Assembly (NCBI GenBank): GCA_023101885.1
Contig: JALPQD010000044.1
Location: 6,477,565-6,541,564 of the forward strand
Direction of reading: 5' to 3'
DNA length: 64,000 nucleotides
Origin: Typhlomys cinereus
Lineage: Eukaryota > Chordata > Mammalia > Rodentia > Platacanthomyidae
This document shows positions 54,401 through 64,000 of this stretch, one piece after another (within the stretch, counting starts at the first letter, position 1; each line of letters opens with the position of its first letter). The notes beneath the pieces were generated by a model. The model was given only the letters and a program-made list of their open reading frames with translations. It was not told the origin of the DNA and did not search any database. The position numbers were made by a program, and so were the translations under genes.

Positions 54401-55254
54401 TGGTAAGTTGTATTTTCATTATCATTTGCTTTCAGGAAACCTTGAATTTCCTTTTTAATTTCTTCCTGAACCCAGTTCTCATTCAGCATCATATTGTTAA
54501 GTTTCCAGGAGTTAGTGTATTTTCTCTTGTTTGTTGTGTTGTGGATGTCCAGCTTTAGACCCTGGTGGTCTGATAGGGCACAGGTTAGAATTTCAACTTT
54601 TTTGTATATGTGTAGATTCGTTTTGTGGCCCAATATGTGATCTGTTTTGGAGAAAGATCCATGTGCTGCTGAGAAAAATGTGTATTCTTTGGTGCGTGGG
54701 TGAAAAGTTCGATAGAGATCTGTAAGGTCCATTTCTTTAAGGGTTTGATTAAGGTCGAAAGTGTCTCTATTAAGCTTTTGACCTGTTGATCTATCCCATG
54801 TTGAGAGGGCGGTGTGGAAGTCCCCAAGAATTATCGATTGGGGGTTGATTTCTTGCTTTAGACGCTGTAGGGTTTTCTTAATAAATGTGGAGGGGCCCGT
54901 ATTGGGTGCATATATGTTCAGTATTGTGAAGTCTTCCTGGTGAATTGTACCTGTGACTAAAATGTAGTATCCATCCGTGTCTCTTATAAATTTCTTTGGT
55001 TTGAAGTCCACTTTATCTGATAGCATAATGGCTACCCCTGCCTGTTTTCTGCTTCCATTAGCTTGTAGAATTGTTGACCAGCCTTTTATTTTTAGGGCAA
55101 ACCTATCTTTTGTGGTGAGATGGGTTTCCTGCAGGCAGTAGATTGATGGATTGTGATTTTTAATCCAAGTTTGTAATCTGTGTCTCTTGATCGGTGAGTC
55201 AATTCCATTAACATTTAGTGTTGTAATGGAGAAACTATTTTTAATTCCAGACAG
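51428..55254 (-). pseudogene. L1 ORF2 (endonuclease and reverse transcriptase), multiple disruptions
   Basis: ORF2p nicks target DNA and reverse-transcribes L1 RNA. Seen on the minus strand: an APE-type endonuclease domain at the start ([42 protein letters not shown]), then the reverse transcriptase ([70 protein letters not shown]) and the C-terminal region ending YPLIGGS-like. The endonuclease GDFN motif reads GDFH, a change in a conserved catalytic-site residue. Breaks: no ATG in the opening frame (a TAA sits at 55257-55255), a frameshift and a TAA near 54025-53999, an in-frame TAA at about 53482, a stop directly after FADDMIL at about 53135, a frameshift in an A-run near 52965, a TGA near 52222 and a further shift near 51760. 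Length is close to a complete L1 ORF2. Confidence 0.92.
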
Positions 55255-55304
55255 TTATTATGTTTAGTGGTTTTTATAAGTATATTGCTTTGCTGTTAAT
55301 GGTG

Positions 55305-56346
55305 TTATACTTGCCTTCTGTTCTCCTGGGTATGCGTGTTTTTTTCTTCAAGCTTAAGTATCATTTCTAGCATTTTTTGAAGGTCTGGTTTGGTGGACGT
55401 GTATCCCTTTAAGTTGTCTTTGTGCTGGAAGATTTTTCTTTCTCCCTCAATCATGACGGATAGTTTTGCAGGGTAAATCAGCCTGGGTTTACATTTTTGC
55501 TCATTCAATACTTGAAGTATGACTCTCCAAGCTCTTCTTGCTTTTACTGTTTCGACTGAGAAGTCATTTGTTATTTTAATAGGTTTACCTTTAAAAGTGA
55601 CTTGTTTTTTTCTCCCTTGAAGCTCTCAGCACCAGTTCTTTATCTTGAATGTGGAGTGTTTTAACTATTATTTGCCATGGCGAGCTTCTGTTTTGGTCAT
55701 ATCTGTTTGGGGTGCGGAATGCCTCTTGTATATGGATGGGCCTCTCTTTTTTTAGATGAGGAAAGTTTTCCTTGATTATCGTTTGAAAAATTTCCTCAGG
55801 GGTGGTATTTTGAGATTCTTGCTCTGGTATTCCATGAATACGCATGTTAGGCTTCTTCAGGGTGTCCCATATCTCCTGGATATTTCTCTCAAGTATCTTT
55901 TTGGCTTTAACAACCTCTTCTATTGAGCTGATTAATACTCGCACTTTATCTTCAAGTTCTGAAATTCTGTTTTCTGCTTCGTTAGTTCTACTGATAAGAC
56001 TCTCTGTGGAGTTCTGGGTTAAAGATAACTTGTCTTTTAGCTCAGTTTTAAACTCTGCTTGAGTCTGTTTTAACTGCTCCATGCCAGTTTTTGTTTCTTG
56101 CACTGTTTTTCTCAACTCCTCCAGATGTCTGTTGTGTTCCTCTTCAAAGCGATTGATTCGATTATTTAATTCCTCCTGGATTTCCTCTTTCATAGTATTG
56201 AACATGGTAATGATCATATTTTGAAAGTCGTTATCCTGGGTCAGGCTTTCATGGCCATTTTCTGTGGGTTTGTTCTGGTTGGAGTCTAACATTATGGGAT
56301 TAATTCCTTCAGTGGGAGATTTGTTTACTTGAGTGTTGTGTCTCAT
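55305..56346 (-). pseudogene. L1 ORF1 (RNA-binding coiled-coil protein), one frameshift
   Basis: ORF1p-type protein: trimeric RNA-binding chaperone that packages L1 RNA in cytoplasmic particles. The first open segment (56346-55591, 251 codons) starts MRHNTQVNKSP and contains a long heptad-rich coiled coil (about residues 55-150, many E/L/K/Q, with SRTNEAENRISELEDKV), then the RRM-like part (IQEIWDTLKKPNMRIHGIPEQE, PRPIHIQEAFRTPNRYD-like). It stops at REKKTSHF after an A-rich run near 55610. The missing C-terminal domain (RRAW, LNEQKCKPRLIYPAKLS) continues in another frame from about 55608 to 55305, so a frameshift in the A-run has split the gene. Total span is close to the roughly 340-370 codons usual for ORF1. 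Confidence 0.9.
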
Positions 56347-56768
56347 GGATTTGACTTTGACTTTGTCGTTTTAACTCTTAGGATCTTCTTTCAATTTGTG
56401 TGCGTTTTTCACTAAACTGAATTATTTGATCTGGGGTTCTAGGAGTGGGCAGGGACGGAGCCTACCTAGGTCGGGGTGAGGCCCGGCTGGACCGCGCAAG
56501 TCCCGGGCGGCAGGGTGGGGGAAGGGAGGATGGGGCATCCGCGGGGCGCTATTTAACCTGGGGTTAGCTGGGGCTGGGCCGGGCGCAGAGGGGGTGGCCT
56601 CCTCCTGCCCAGCTCCGGCTAGATGGCAGGAGGAGCTGGGTCCCTTGGGCTGCCTGGGGTTCTGAGGGCGGGGCGGGGGTGGGGGGGCGCTTAGAGCCTA
56701 CCTAGGTTAGCGGTGAGGCCCGGCTGGACCGCGCCCACGTCCCGGGCGGTGGAGTGGGGGAAGGGAGC
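56347..56768 (-). promoter_or_regulatory. L1 5' UTR with repeated GC-rich monomer
   Basis: The only strongly GC- and CpG-rich stretch in the window. A block around 56458-56529 (gagcctacctagg, tgaggcccggctggaccgcg, tcccgggcgg, gtgggggaaggga) recurs at 56694-56767, an offset of 236 bases; the outer copy is cut off at the insertion boundary. Tandem monomers upstream of ORF1 are the known promoter layout of some rodent L1s. On the + strand (host sense) this would sit as an intronic CpG-rich island. Promoter activity is inferred from position only. Confidence 0.75.
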
Positions 56769-56782
56769 TTAAGAGTATTTTT

Positions 56783-57325
56783 AAAAAATCAAATGGGATT
56801 TTAGAGTGCAATGGAAGGAATGTGTATCTTGATTTGGGTAGATGAATTGAGATTGTATAGCTGAGTGTTTCTGTTCATAAGAAATATGTACCCAAATAGT
56901 ATTATGAGAGAACAGGGATTTAACTTACTGGAGAGTTTCTGGAGGCAGGGGGGACACAGGGGAGGGGGCGTGGGGGGGGAACTACAGGGAGGCAGAGGAA
57001 AGTTGAATTTGCCTGCACAGGGCAAGATAGCCTCCCAGAGCTCTTCTGTTTTATGGTTCTTTTGATCTGGTCTGCTACTAGGAGGTTCCATCCAGATTTA
57101 TGGTTGGTCTTTGTGTTGCAAATATATAGATCCAGATAATGTCTTAAGATGATCAGCCAGCTGATCTTTTTGTTAATTCCAGATGTGGTCAATTCGACAA
57201 CCAGGATTTACTATTTTGCAAAGTGACAATACTAAATACCACTAGGGTAGTGAGGCTGAATTATAGTTGAGCTATACACCATATGACCCACAAAGATAGT
57301 AACTCTTGTACTTGAAACAAAAGTT
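56783..57325. other. Intron sequence with a G-rich run
   Basis: G-runs at 56947-56981 (aggcaggggggacacagggg, agggggcgtgggggggga) could form a G-quadruplex on the + strand. Nothing else recognised. Confidence 0.5.
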
Positions 57326-57394
57326 TGTAGAGATTAGAGAGATAATTCAGAGGTAGCACACTTGTCTAGCATGTCGAAAACTTGTGTTCAACAC

Positions 57395-57808
57395 TGTTGC
57401 AGTCAGCCTGCATGGTTGCTGATAAATGACCATCAAATGGCTTAAGGGAACAAGGAGTTTATTTCCTTAGGATAGTGCGGTTACAGTTCTCAGTCCAGCT
57501 TGACAGGAGAGCTCACACCAATACCAGGGCCAGAGGAACTGGCAACACCATCTCTACATAACAGCTAAGAGATGGACAATCCTTACTTGCCAGAGTAGCA
57601 TGTCTAGCCAAGTGTACAGAAGGATGGTAACTCTCTCAACCAGCTCTCCATGATTTATTCCAGGGCCTAGTCCCACCCACCATGGGCTGGGCCTTCCCCA
57701 GTCTCCTTCAGATTCGCTCTGGGCTTAACTCAACCACTAATTCTCCACAAATGTGCCCAGAGCTCAAACCCGCAACTGTCAAGTTGACACCTATGCCCAA
57801 CTATGACA
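57395..57808 (+). repeat. Left LTR of composite element
   Basis: TG...CA bounded 414-bp copy; exactly the same length as the solo LTR at 22610-23023. Key shared blocks: gttgctgataaatgaccat, cttaagggaacaaggagttt, acaatccttacttgccaga, cccacccaccatgggctggg, gtcaagttgacacct. Confidence 0.8.
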
Positions 57809-58198
57809 CTCCACCCCTTGTCAACTTGACACAAAAACATAGCACTAGGTTTTCCTTCAATGATAGTCTTAACTCCAGCTGCTGCCTGCCCTTTCCTCAT
57901 CCAGAATTTCACGGCCATCAACACAGCTCTCCTCTATCAAGCAAACCAGTCCATCATCTCTAAATTCAACTCCACCAAAGTACTTATTTCCCTCATCACG
58001 AATTGGGCCAAAATAATTCACAACTGTCTCGGCATCACTATTTTCCAAATGGCCCACCAAATTCTACAGAACAGTATTGGTAATCCACAAAGTCAAAATC
58101 TTCAAATATTTCCAACTTTGTCCAGCAAAACCGTTCAAAAGCCACAAAGTCCACATAGTCAGATTTATCAGCAACACCCCACTTCTTGGTTACTGAAT

Positions 58199-58623
58199 TC
58201 TTACAGTTCTCCTGCATGGTTGCTGATAAATGACCATCAAATGGCTTAAGAGAACAAGAGGTTTCTTTTCTTATGACAGTCTGGTTTCAGTTCTCAGTCC
58301 AGCTTGATGGGATTGCTTACACCAATACCAGGGCCGAGGAAACTGGCCACAACATCTCTACATAACGGCTGAGAGATGGACAATCCTTACTTGCCAGAGC
58401 AGCATGTCTGGCTAAGTGTACAAAAGGATGACGACTCTCTCAACCAGCTCTCTGTGGTTTATTCCAGGGCCTAGTCCCACCCACCATGGGCTGGGTTTTC
58501 CCCATCATCTAGACAATCTCCTGCAGGTTTGCTCTGGGCTCAACTCAACCACTAAGTCTCCACAAATGTGCCCAGGGCTCAAACCCTCAACTGTCAAGTT
58601 GACACCTGTGCCCAACTATGACA
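58199..58623 (+). repeat. Right LTR of composite element
   Basis: Same blocks as the left copy in the same order. Its left edge is degenerate (tcttacagttct in place of tgttgcagtcag), so the start is approximate. It ends ctatgaca followed by the aacac target duplication. Confidence 0.75.
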
Positions 58624-59491
58624 AACACCAAACATTGAATTAAAAAAAAAATTGAAGCATACAAGTAAGAGTATAATGGTGAGATTCTGATGGGAAATAC
58701 ATAGAAACCAAATAAAGTCTCTTCAGTATTAGTATTAGCTTCACTTGCAATCCCTCTTAAGAATTGAGATCATGTTTAAGACTATTGGAACTTAAAATTT
58801 CTTTGACAGGACAGTCAGCTCACTTCCAGGTGTCATTTATTTCTTTATTCCTAGCCCTTTAAGCAGAAACACTGAAGTCATCTTGCATGATAAGGAGCAT
58901 GGTGAGAGCCATGACCCGAGACTTGCTATGTGACACCTGAATCATGCTCAACCCACAGTCCTTATATTCCATATGCATCCATGAAGACAATGGATGCCTG
59001 ACAGCTGTCGAATAGCAGATACACAATAAATGGCTCACATTCCACATTTGCTCCTATTGTACATTCAAGGCAAAGTATACATTAATATAACTACTAGAAC
59101 AATCCTTTTTCTTGGGTTTGGCTTTCATTAGAAACATCTCCTCTCAAGTTGGAAAGAGGTTAATAAACACATGATGGAGAAAGTCTGAGGCTAAATGGGA
59201 CTTTGAAAGGACAACAACAATTTCACCAGGTGAATGGGAGATGGGATCTCCTATCCTTAGTTTTAAGTAGGAGCTGTGTCAAGGGTATAATAATTTTGAC
59301 AATTTCATTGTAATACTCATTGCTTAATTTTTCCTGGGTGGTACAGTACATATCTATTCTAATGATTTCTCTGGTTTTTTGAGTGACAGTATTAATCTTT
59401 CTCAGTCAGTTACATCTAACTAGAATCATTATGACTGCCAAAAGCTCACTCAGTATATTCAAAATGAACTCCACATCTCTTCCTAACCTTG

Positions 59492-59875
59492 TGTCATGGT
59501 TTGAAATGTGACTTGTCCCCCACAGGCTCATGTGTTCAAATTTTTAGTTGTTTGGGAAGGTTATGGAACCTTTAGGATGTGGAGCCTTGCTGAAGAAAGA
59601 ACGTCACAGGCATGGACCTTGAGGTTGGGTAGCCGTGCCCTATTTTGGGAGAAGTCAGCTCTTGCAGTCTGACAGCTCTCTCAGCCTCCATGGTGACTTG
59701 AGCCACCTCCATCTTCTACCAACCGGTCATACCTTTTCTGCCATAAAGGATTATATCCCCCACACCCCTGGTACCATAAATTGAATAAATCTCCCTTATT
59801 TCTCTTTTTTTTTTTTTTTTTTTTTGCTTGAGTTTGAGTGCTATCTCATAGCAGCAAAGAAGAGTAACTGTTTCA
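59492..59875 (+). mobile_element. MaLR-type solo LTR with internal poly(T)
   Basis: Starts tgtcatggtttgaaatgtga, then cttgtcccccacaggctcat, ggaacctttaggatgtggag, and ends catagcagcaaagaagagta followed by actgtttca. Layout and both ends match the rodent/primate MaLR LTR pattern (TG..CA). A run of about 23 T interrupts it near 59802-59825. Confidence 0.75.
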
Positions 59876-60464
59876 GCCTGGCATCTTCTTTTCCCTCACT
59901 ATTCACATCTGGTCAGTCTCCAGTTCCAGTTGGTTATGCTTTAAAAAATATTTCTTAGATTTACCCTGTCTTCATCCTTATCTTAGCTACTTTTTTTTCA
60001 GTATTCACCATCTATTCGAGAAATTAACGCAATAATCTTTTTAGTTGTCCTCGGTTTAGTCTTAGCACTCTCCAGACTCACTTTATGCTGCAGTCAAAAT
60101 AGGGTTTTTTTCTAAAATCCAGATCTCTTTGGGACCCATTACTTTCTCAGAAGCCTTCAGTGACCACCTGTAAAGGGACTGTGAAGCCTTAACTGCATAT
60201 GGAAACCTTTGGCAATCTAATTCTCCCATCACATAGAATGCCATCACATTCACAATCCTCTGCCTGGAAAAAAAATCATTGCCCTTCAAGATCCCATTCA
60301 ATGGCTACTTTCTCTGCTGTATCTTGCTTAATATCCTGTCCCCATCTCCAGGGAGAATTCATTATTTGTTGTTTTGTATGCTTATATTGCACTGTGAATA
60401 GTGCTGTCCTATTACTTCACTTATAATAATTGGTATAATAAATATTACCTACCCTTTTTCTTTT

Positions 60465-60580
60465 TCTTTTTTTTTTTCTGACAAAGTCTCTGTTGAACAA
60501 GCTGGTCTCAAACTCATATTGACCCTCCTATTTCAGCATTCCAGGTGCTGAGATTATAGGAATAGCCTAGAATACACCTG
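60465..60580 (-). repeat. B1 SINE, reverse
   Basis: tgacaaagtctctgttgaac, aagctggtctcaaactcata, ccaggtgctgagattatagg after a T-run. Confidence 0.65.
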
Positions 60581-60661
60581 CTGAAGACTTGCCATCCTTA
60601 TGATGTGAAATTCCTAGAGAGAAAACACATTTTGTTTATCTCCCATTTTTTTTAAATTTTA

Positions 60662-60770
60662 TCTTTTTTTTTTTTTTTTTTTTTTTGTGCTTGTATACCA
60701 GCCGTGTGGCTTCCCAGAATCAAACTCATGGCAGGAGGCTTGCAGAGCCATTTCACTGGCTCTGGAGTTT
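60662..60770 (-). repeat. tRNA-type SINE fragment, reverse, with poly(T)
   Basis: A run of about 22 T (60665-60686) then tgtgcttgtataccagccgt, ggcttcccagaatcaaactc, aggcttgcagagccatttca. Confidence 0.45.
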
Positions 60771-61104
60771 TATTAAGTAGCCAATGTGTGGCACATGGAA
60801 ATAAACAAATATCTCTTGATCTTTTGCTCTGTTTCTTAATGATTGTTATGGTGTCTCTGCACTAAAGATCTACTGATAAATGTCCTCTTTGATTAAAGGA
60901 TTCAAATTTATTCATTGTTTTGATGATGTCTTTGACTCATCAACTTTGATTCAGCATTTGACTGAAACTTACCTAATTTCACCTCCCAAATTTATGTAAT
61001 TTCACCTCCATTGTTCTAAATATTGAAATCCCAAAATGAAGTGTATTTTCAATGTGAAATTTTTGTATTTAAATTGCTATCATTGTCCTCTCTATTAGGT
61101 CTTT

Positions 61105-61487
61105 GTTTAATTCTATTTCACATTGCTGCCACAAATATGGTACACAAACAGCTAGCTCAGGAGGTCAAGTTACAGTCTGTCATGGTCTGAGAGTTACAGA
61201 AGCAGAAGCAGAGGGAACTGGTTATATCACAATCAGTCAAGAGCAGGAAGCACTTAATGAATGTTTGATTACCTGCTTGCAATCTGCTTTCCTTGTTTCT
61301 GGACATTTCTGGATCCCCTTCCTAGGACAGGGTACCACGCAAATGGACTGGGCCTCCCCATATCAACTAATGCAATCAAGATGATCTCTCACAGGCCAGT
61401 CACAAACCAACCATAATCCGGAGTAGTCCTCTCAAATGTGCCTGGAGCTCTGCCTCCTAGGTATAACTAATATTAACCATTACATTT
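61105..61487 (+). repeat. Rodent interspersed repeat, same broad family as 13940
   Basis: Contains ttcacattgctgccacaaat, ctagctcaggaggtcaagtt, agtctgtcatggtctgagag, atggactgggcctccccata and a taaccattaca end. The order of motifs follows the repeat at 13940. Confidence 0.5.
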
Positions 61488-63376
61488 AAAATCTTTTGGG
61501 AACAGAGCCTGAGTGTACACTGTGAGCAGACCAGACTGAACTCAGACTGGCCTCTAGCTCAGCTCACCAGCTGAGCCAGCTTAGTATAAGCCCTTCCTCC
61601 TACACCTACCCAGGCATAACCCTTTAACAGATACAGGAAGCACCTCAAAATTTATTTACTTATACGTTTCAAGATCAGACAGTTCCTTTATTGGTGTCAT
61701 TTTGTGATTCTTGTATTCATTTGGGTCCATTAAATCGTCATTATTAATTCATACTCAGGCATTCACTTTCTTATGCCTGTAGAAATTTTGTTTTTATGAT
61801 AAAAATCATCTGATAAAGACTTTTCTTCAAAAAGATATTTTATCTTTTTAGCTTTCTAACTCTTGATATTTTCTAAGACATCTTGAAGGAAATAAAAATT
61901 CCCACATCTCTCTTTGAGGGAGTTGGTACTTTAAAAGAAATGAAATAGTAATAAAATCTACATGATAAATTCTACTTATTATATTGCATACTTACGCCAT
62001 ACTTTTATAAGTGTTTAAATATATACACTTAGCAAATGCAAAAGGCAACGTTGAGATTTAATTGTTCTGAATATCCATGGTACTTTCTTTAAAAGTTCAC
62101 ATTGAAAGAAGTAAAGTCTAAAATATTACCTTTATTATTGGAAAATTCTGCACAGGAAATAAAATCCAGGACATATGTAAACTCCCTAAATCCTCATGTA
62201 AGTTATTTGTGTAATGTGTCACACCTAATAGCTAAAAACCCTTTGTATCAATAAATAAGGGAACTTTTAAGAGAAGAGGCCAAAAAATTCCTCTGTAAAT
62301 AATGGCATATTACCTCAAGAGGAGGGAGGTGAGGAGAAGCCATTGGATCATTAGCATAGTAAGAAAAGGGTAACCCCATCACTAAATTAGCAGTGATAGT
62401 AGGCCAAATCTAGGTCATGACCAAAGACAAAATCACAAGTGAGATGTGCTTGACTTTCTGGAATGTAGCTAGAGTTTACATATACAGATGGAATGGCTTG
62501 CTTCCCAGAATGCAATCACTAGTATATAACAGTACCCTGATTATTTTCAGTTTGGAAAAGAGGATTTTTGAAGCAGAATGTCTCTGTTTCTGACCTCTAT
62601 CTCATTCTACCCCATTATTGAAATGGTGCACAGTATGTCACTTTTTGATATTTTTCCAGATCTTGTCTCTCAACTATAACATATCCAACACTCAAGATGT
62701 TGAAGATGGGCACAAAATTATATATTAATTTTATTTCTCGTGCTTCATAAACTAATGACTGAGGCATATATGCCATGTATACAAAATTTCCAAATATAGA
62801 AAAGGAAGTATTCTCTAAGGGTTTATCTCCTAACTCAGGCCTCTGGCATATTTTCTCTAGCTCTTCTGCAGCTAACTAATCTTTCAAATCATTTTCTATA
62901 GAAAACATTTTCTTGACTCGGTTCCATTGCTTTGCCATCTGTACAGTAGTGTTCTTTTTATTCACAGAGTTTCTCTTCTCAAAATATAAATGCAGAGCCT
63001 ATTATTTTGACTCCTAGAAGCTGTCCAATACATTTGCCCTTTAAATAAATACCACTTTATGTACATGGATATAGTTCTGTCCTTTGGGATGGGATTAATT
63101 ACCCATCTTTTGTTCATAGTTCAGCATGTTTCATACTTCTCCAACTTCTCTTAATTCTTCCTCCACTTTTTTTAAGTTTTGAACATATTCCTTAGAGGGG
63201 CGATCCATTTGGGAGACCTGTATCTGTGTGTGTCTGTCTCTATACATAACGTTGTATCAATTTAACTTTTTTAAAATGGCCAAAATATTAAAAATTAAAA
63301 CTCAGTTAAGAATGTGTATATGTTAGGCTAATATTCATACTGAATGAACCGCAGTTTTCATTAAGAGATAGTTATT
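61488..63376. other. AT-rich intron sequence, nothing recognised
   Basis: No repeat or coding signal recognised before the SINEs at 63377. Confidence 0.5.
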
Positions 63377-63575
63377 GGGCTGGTGAGATAGCTCAGCAGT
63401 TAAGGTACTTGTTCTCTAACTTGCAATGTGAGTTTGATCTCACACGATGGAAAGAGAAAACTGACTTCCGCAAGTTGTCCTCTGACTTCCACCTATACAC
63501 CATGATATGCATGCACACTTCCTTCTTTCTTCTGCCCCTCTCCCTCTCAAATAAATAATTTAAAAAATAAATAGT
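63377..63575 (+). repeat. B3-type SINE
   Basis: ggctggtgagatagctcagc head, agtttgatctcacacgatgg, agttgtcctctgacttccac, ctctcaaataaataattt tail. Confidence 0.65.
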
Positions 63576-63607
63576 TACTAGAAGCTTACTTGAGTGCTTG
63601 TCTGAGA

Positions 63608-63745
63608 CAGGTGTGGTGGTTTATGCCTGTAATCCCAGTACTCTGAAAAGGAAGATGGCTGTGAACTTGAGGCCTGTCGAGGCTGCATAAATGAGACCAA
63701 CTGGAACTACAGTGTAAGACCTTGCCTCAAAAATAAATGAGGCCC
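63608..63745 (+). repeat. B1 SINE
   Basis: caggtgtggtggtttatgcc, tgtaatcccagtactctgaa, ggcctgtcgaggctgcataa, cttgcctcaaaaataaat. Confidence 0.7.
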
Positions 63746-64000
63746 TTGAATACATTCTCACTCATGCAGCCCATTGCTAGCTTGCTTTCGGTTTCTGATC
63801 TGTACTTTGCTTTTGAATACTTTCCTTGCTACTTTGCAAGATAAATAATTGTATAAATAAAATGTGTTTATCTGAATAGAAAATCATCCTTGAAGTTTAC
63901 CCTATTCAAGGAGGCAAACCTAAACCCAGACAAAGACAAACTTGCATAAAAGAAACATATGGACACTTAAGTACATGTGAAAAATGCAACATATATCCAC

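Larger units (their letters stand above)
50761..56768 (-). mobile_element. Near full-length LINE-1 (L1), minus strand, inactive
   Basis: About 6.0 kb retrotransposon, antisense to the host gene. Order on the minus strand: GC-rich 5' UTR (56768-56347), ORF1 (56346-55305), short spacer, ORF2 (about 55254-51428), 3' UTR with a G-rich tract (51427-50761) and an A-rich tail. Target-site duplications are visible: ttaagagtaattttt at 50743-50757 and ttaagagtattttt at 56769-56782, differing by one base. It landed just after a SINE and its GA microsatellite. Both ORFs are broken, so it is not retrotransposition competent. Two + strand L1 tails in this window (24618-25468, 25513-26389) share its 3' UTR, so the family has been active repeatedly in this lineage. 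Confidence 0.95.
57395..58623 (+). mobile_element. Composite LTR-type element: LTR, 390-bp middle, LTR
   Basis: Left repeat 57395-57808 (414 bp, tgttgcagtcagcctgcatg to caactatgaca) and right repeat about 58199-58623 are direct copies of the LTR at 22610. The duplicated target aacac is at 57390-57394 and 58624-58628, so the whole 1229 bp inserted as one unit, into an ID SINE. The middle (57809-58198) shows no tRNA primer-binding site after the left repeat and no polypurine tract before the right one, and no gag or pol. It carries inverted copies of the LTR edges: gtcaacttgac at 57820-57830 against gtcaagttgac at 57778-57788, and tttatcagcaac at 58164-58175 against gttgctgataaa at 58219-58230. 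A short minus-strand reading frame (57869-58060) has no recognised homology. Confidence 0.75.
57326..58655 (+). repeat. ID SINE interrupted by the composite LTR element
   Basis: Pieces 57326-57394 (agagagataattcagaggta, gcacacttgtctagcatg, gtgttcaacac) and 58629-58655 (caaacattgaatt then an A-run) join across the target duplication into one tRNA-Ala/BC1-type ID element with its A-rich tail. The A box (tagagagataattcagaggt) and B box (ttgtgttcaacac) are recognisable though diverged. Confidence 0.75.

Noticed and set aside
57869..58060. 63-codon minus-strand frame in the composite LTR element
   Set aside because: Short, no recognised homology; a chance frame cannot be excluded, so it is only mentioned within the element.

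Overview
The window is nuclear DNA from a rodent, about 64 kb, lying almost entirely within introns of one protein-coding gene. It is AT-rich and CpG-poor. It carries B1 (7SL-derived), ID, and B2/B3/B4-type (tRNA-headed) SINEs, MaLR-type LTRs and rodent-style L1 sequence. The B2-like SINEs and the L1 do not read like mouse or rat copies, so a non-murine rodent, perhaps a mouse-related lineage, is most likely. The species cannot be fixed from the sequence alone.

Host gene. One convincing coding exon is present, at 34465-34627 on the + strand. It encodes 54 complete codons of the C-terminal FH2 region of a Diaphanous-related formin, best matched by memory to DIAPH2. The intron upstream is at least 34 kb and the one downstream at least 29 kb. 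This suits DIAPH2, a very large X-linked gene, so an X-chromosome location is inferred. A second, speculative coding element is a 21-nt microexon candidate at 11887-11907 with near-ideal splice signals, in the same strand and frame-preserving.

Layout. 1-24600: mostly unremarkable intron with old SINEs, one MaLR LTR, several 350-410 bp rodent interspersed repeats, microsatellites, a 69-bp imperfect hairpin at 8172-8240 and a run of three perfect hairpins at 12435-12493. 24605-26402: two 5'-truncated L1 3' ends on the + strand, each with a 13-bp target-site duplication, nested in one old SINE. 22610-23023: a solo LTR (414 bp, TG...CA, 5-bp target duplication). 34465-34627: the exon. About 43300-45915: a decayed class I (gammaretrovirus-like) endogenous retrovirus on the minus strand, with pol and env remnants and one LTR. 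50761-56768: a nearly full-length L1 on the minus strand with a monomeric GC-rich 5' UTR, disabled by frameshifts and stop codons, with target-site duplications. 57395-58623: a 1.23-kb composite element made of two direct LTR copies (same family as the solo LTR) around a 390-bp middle, inserted into an ID SINE with a 5-bp target duplication. 59492-63745: more SINEs and a MaLR LTR.

Nothing resembles a bacterial operon, a CRISPR array or a free-standing RNA gene. The points most worth following up are the microexon, the hairpin cluster, the composite LTR element and the monomeric L1 promoter.
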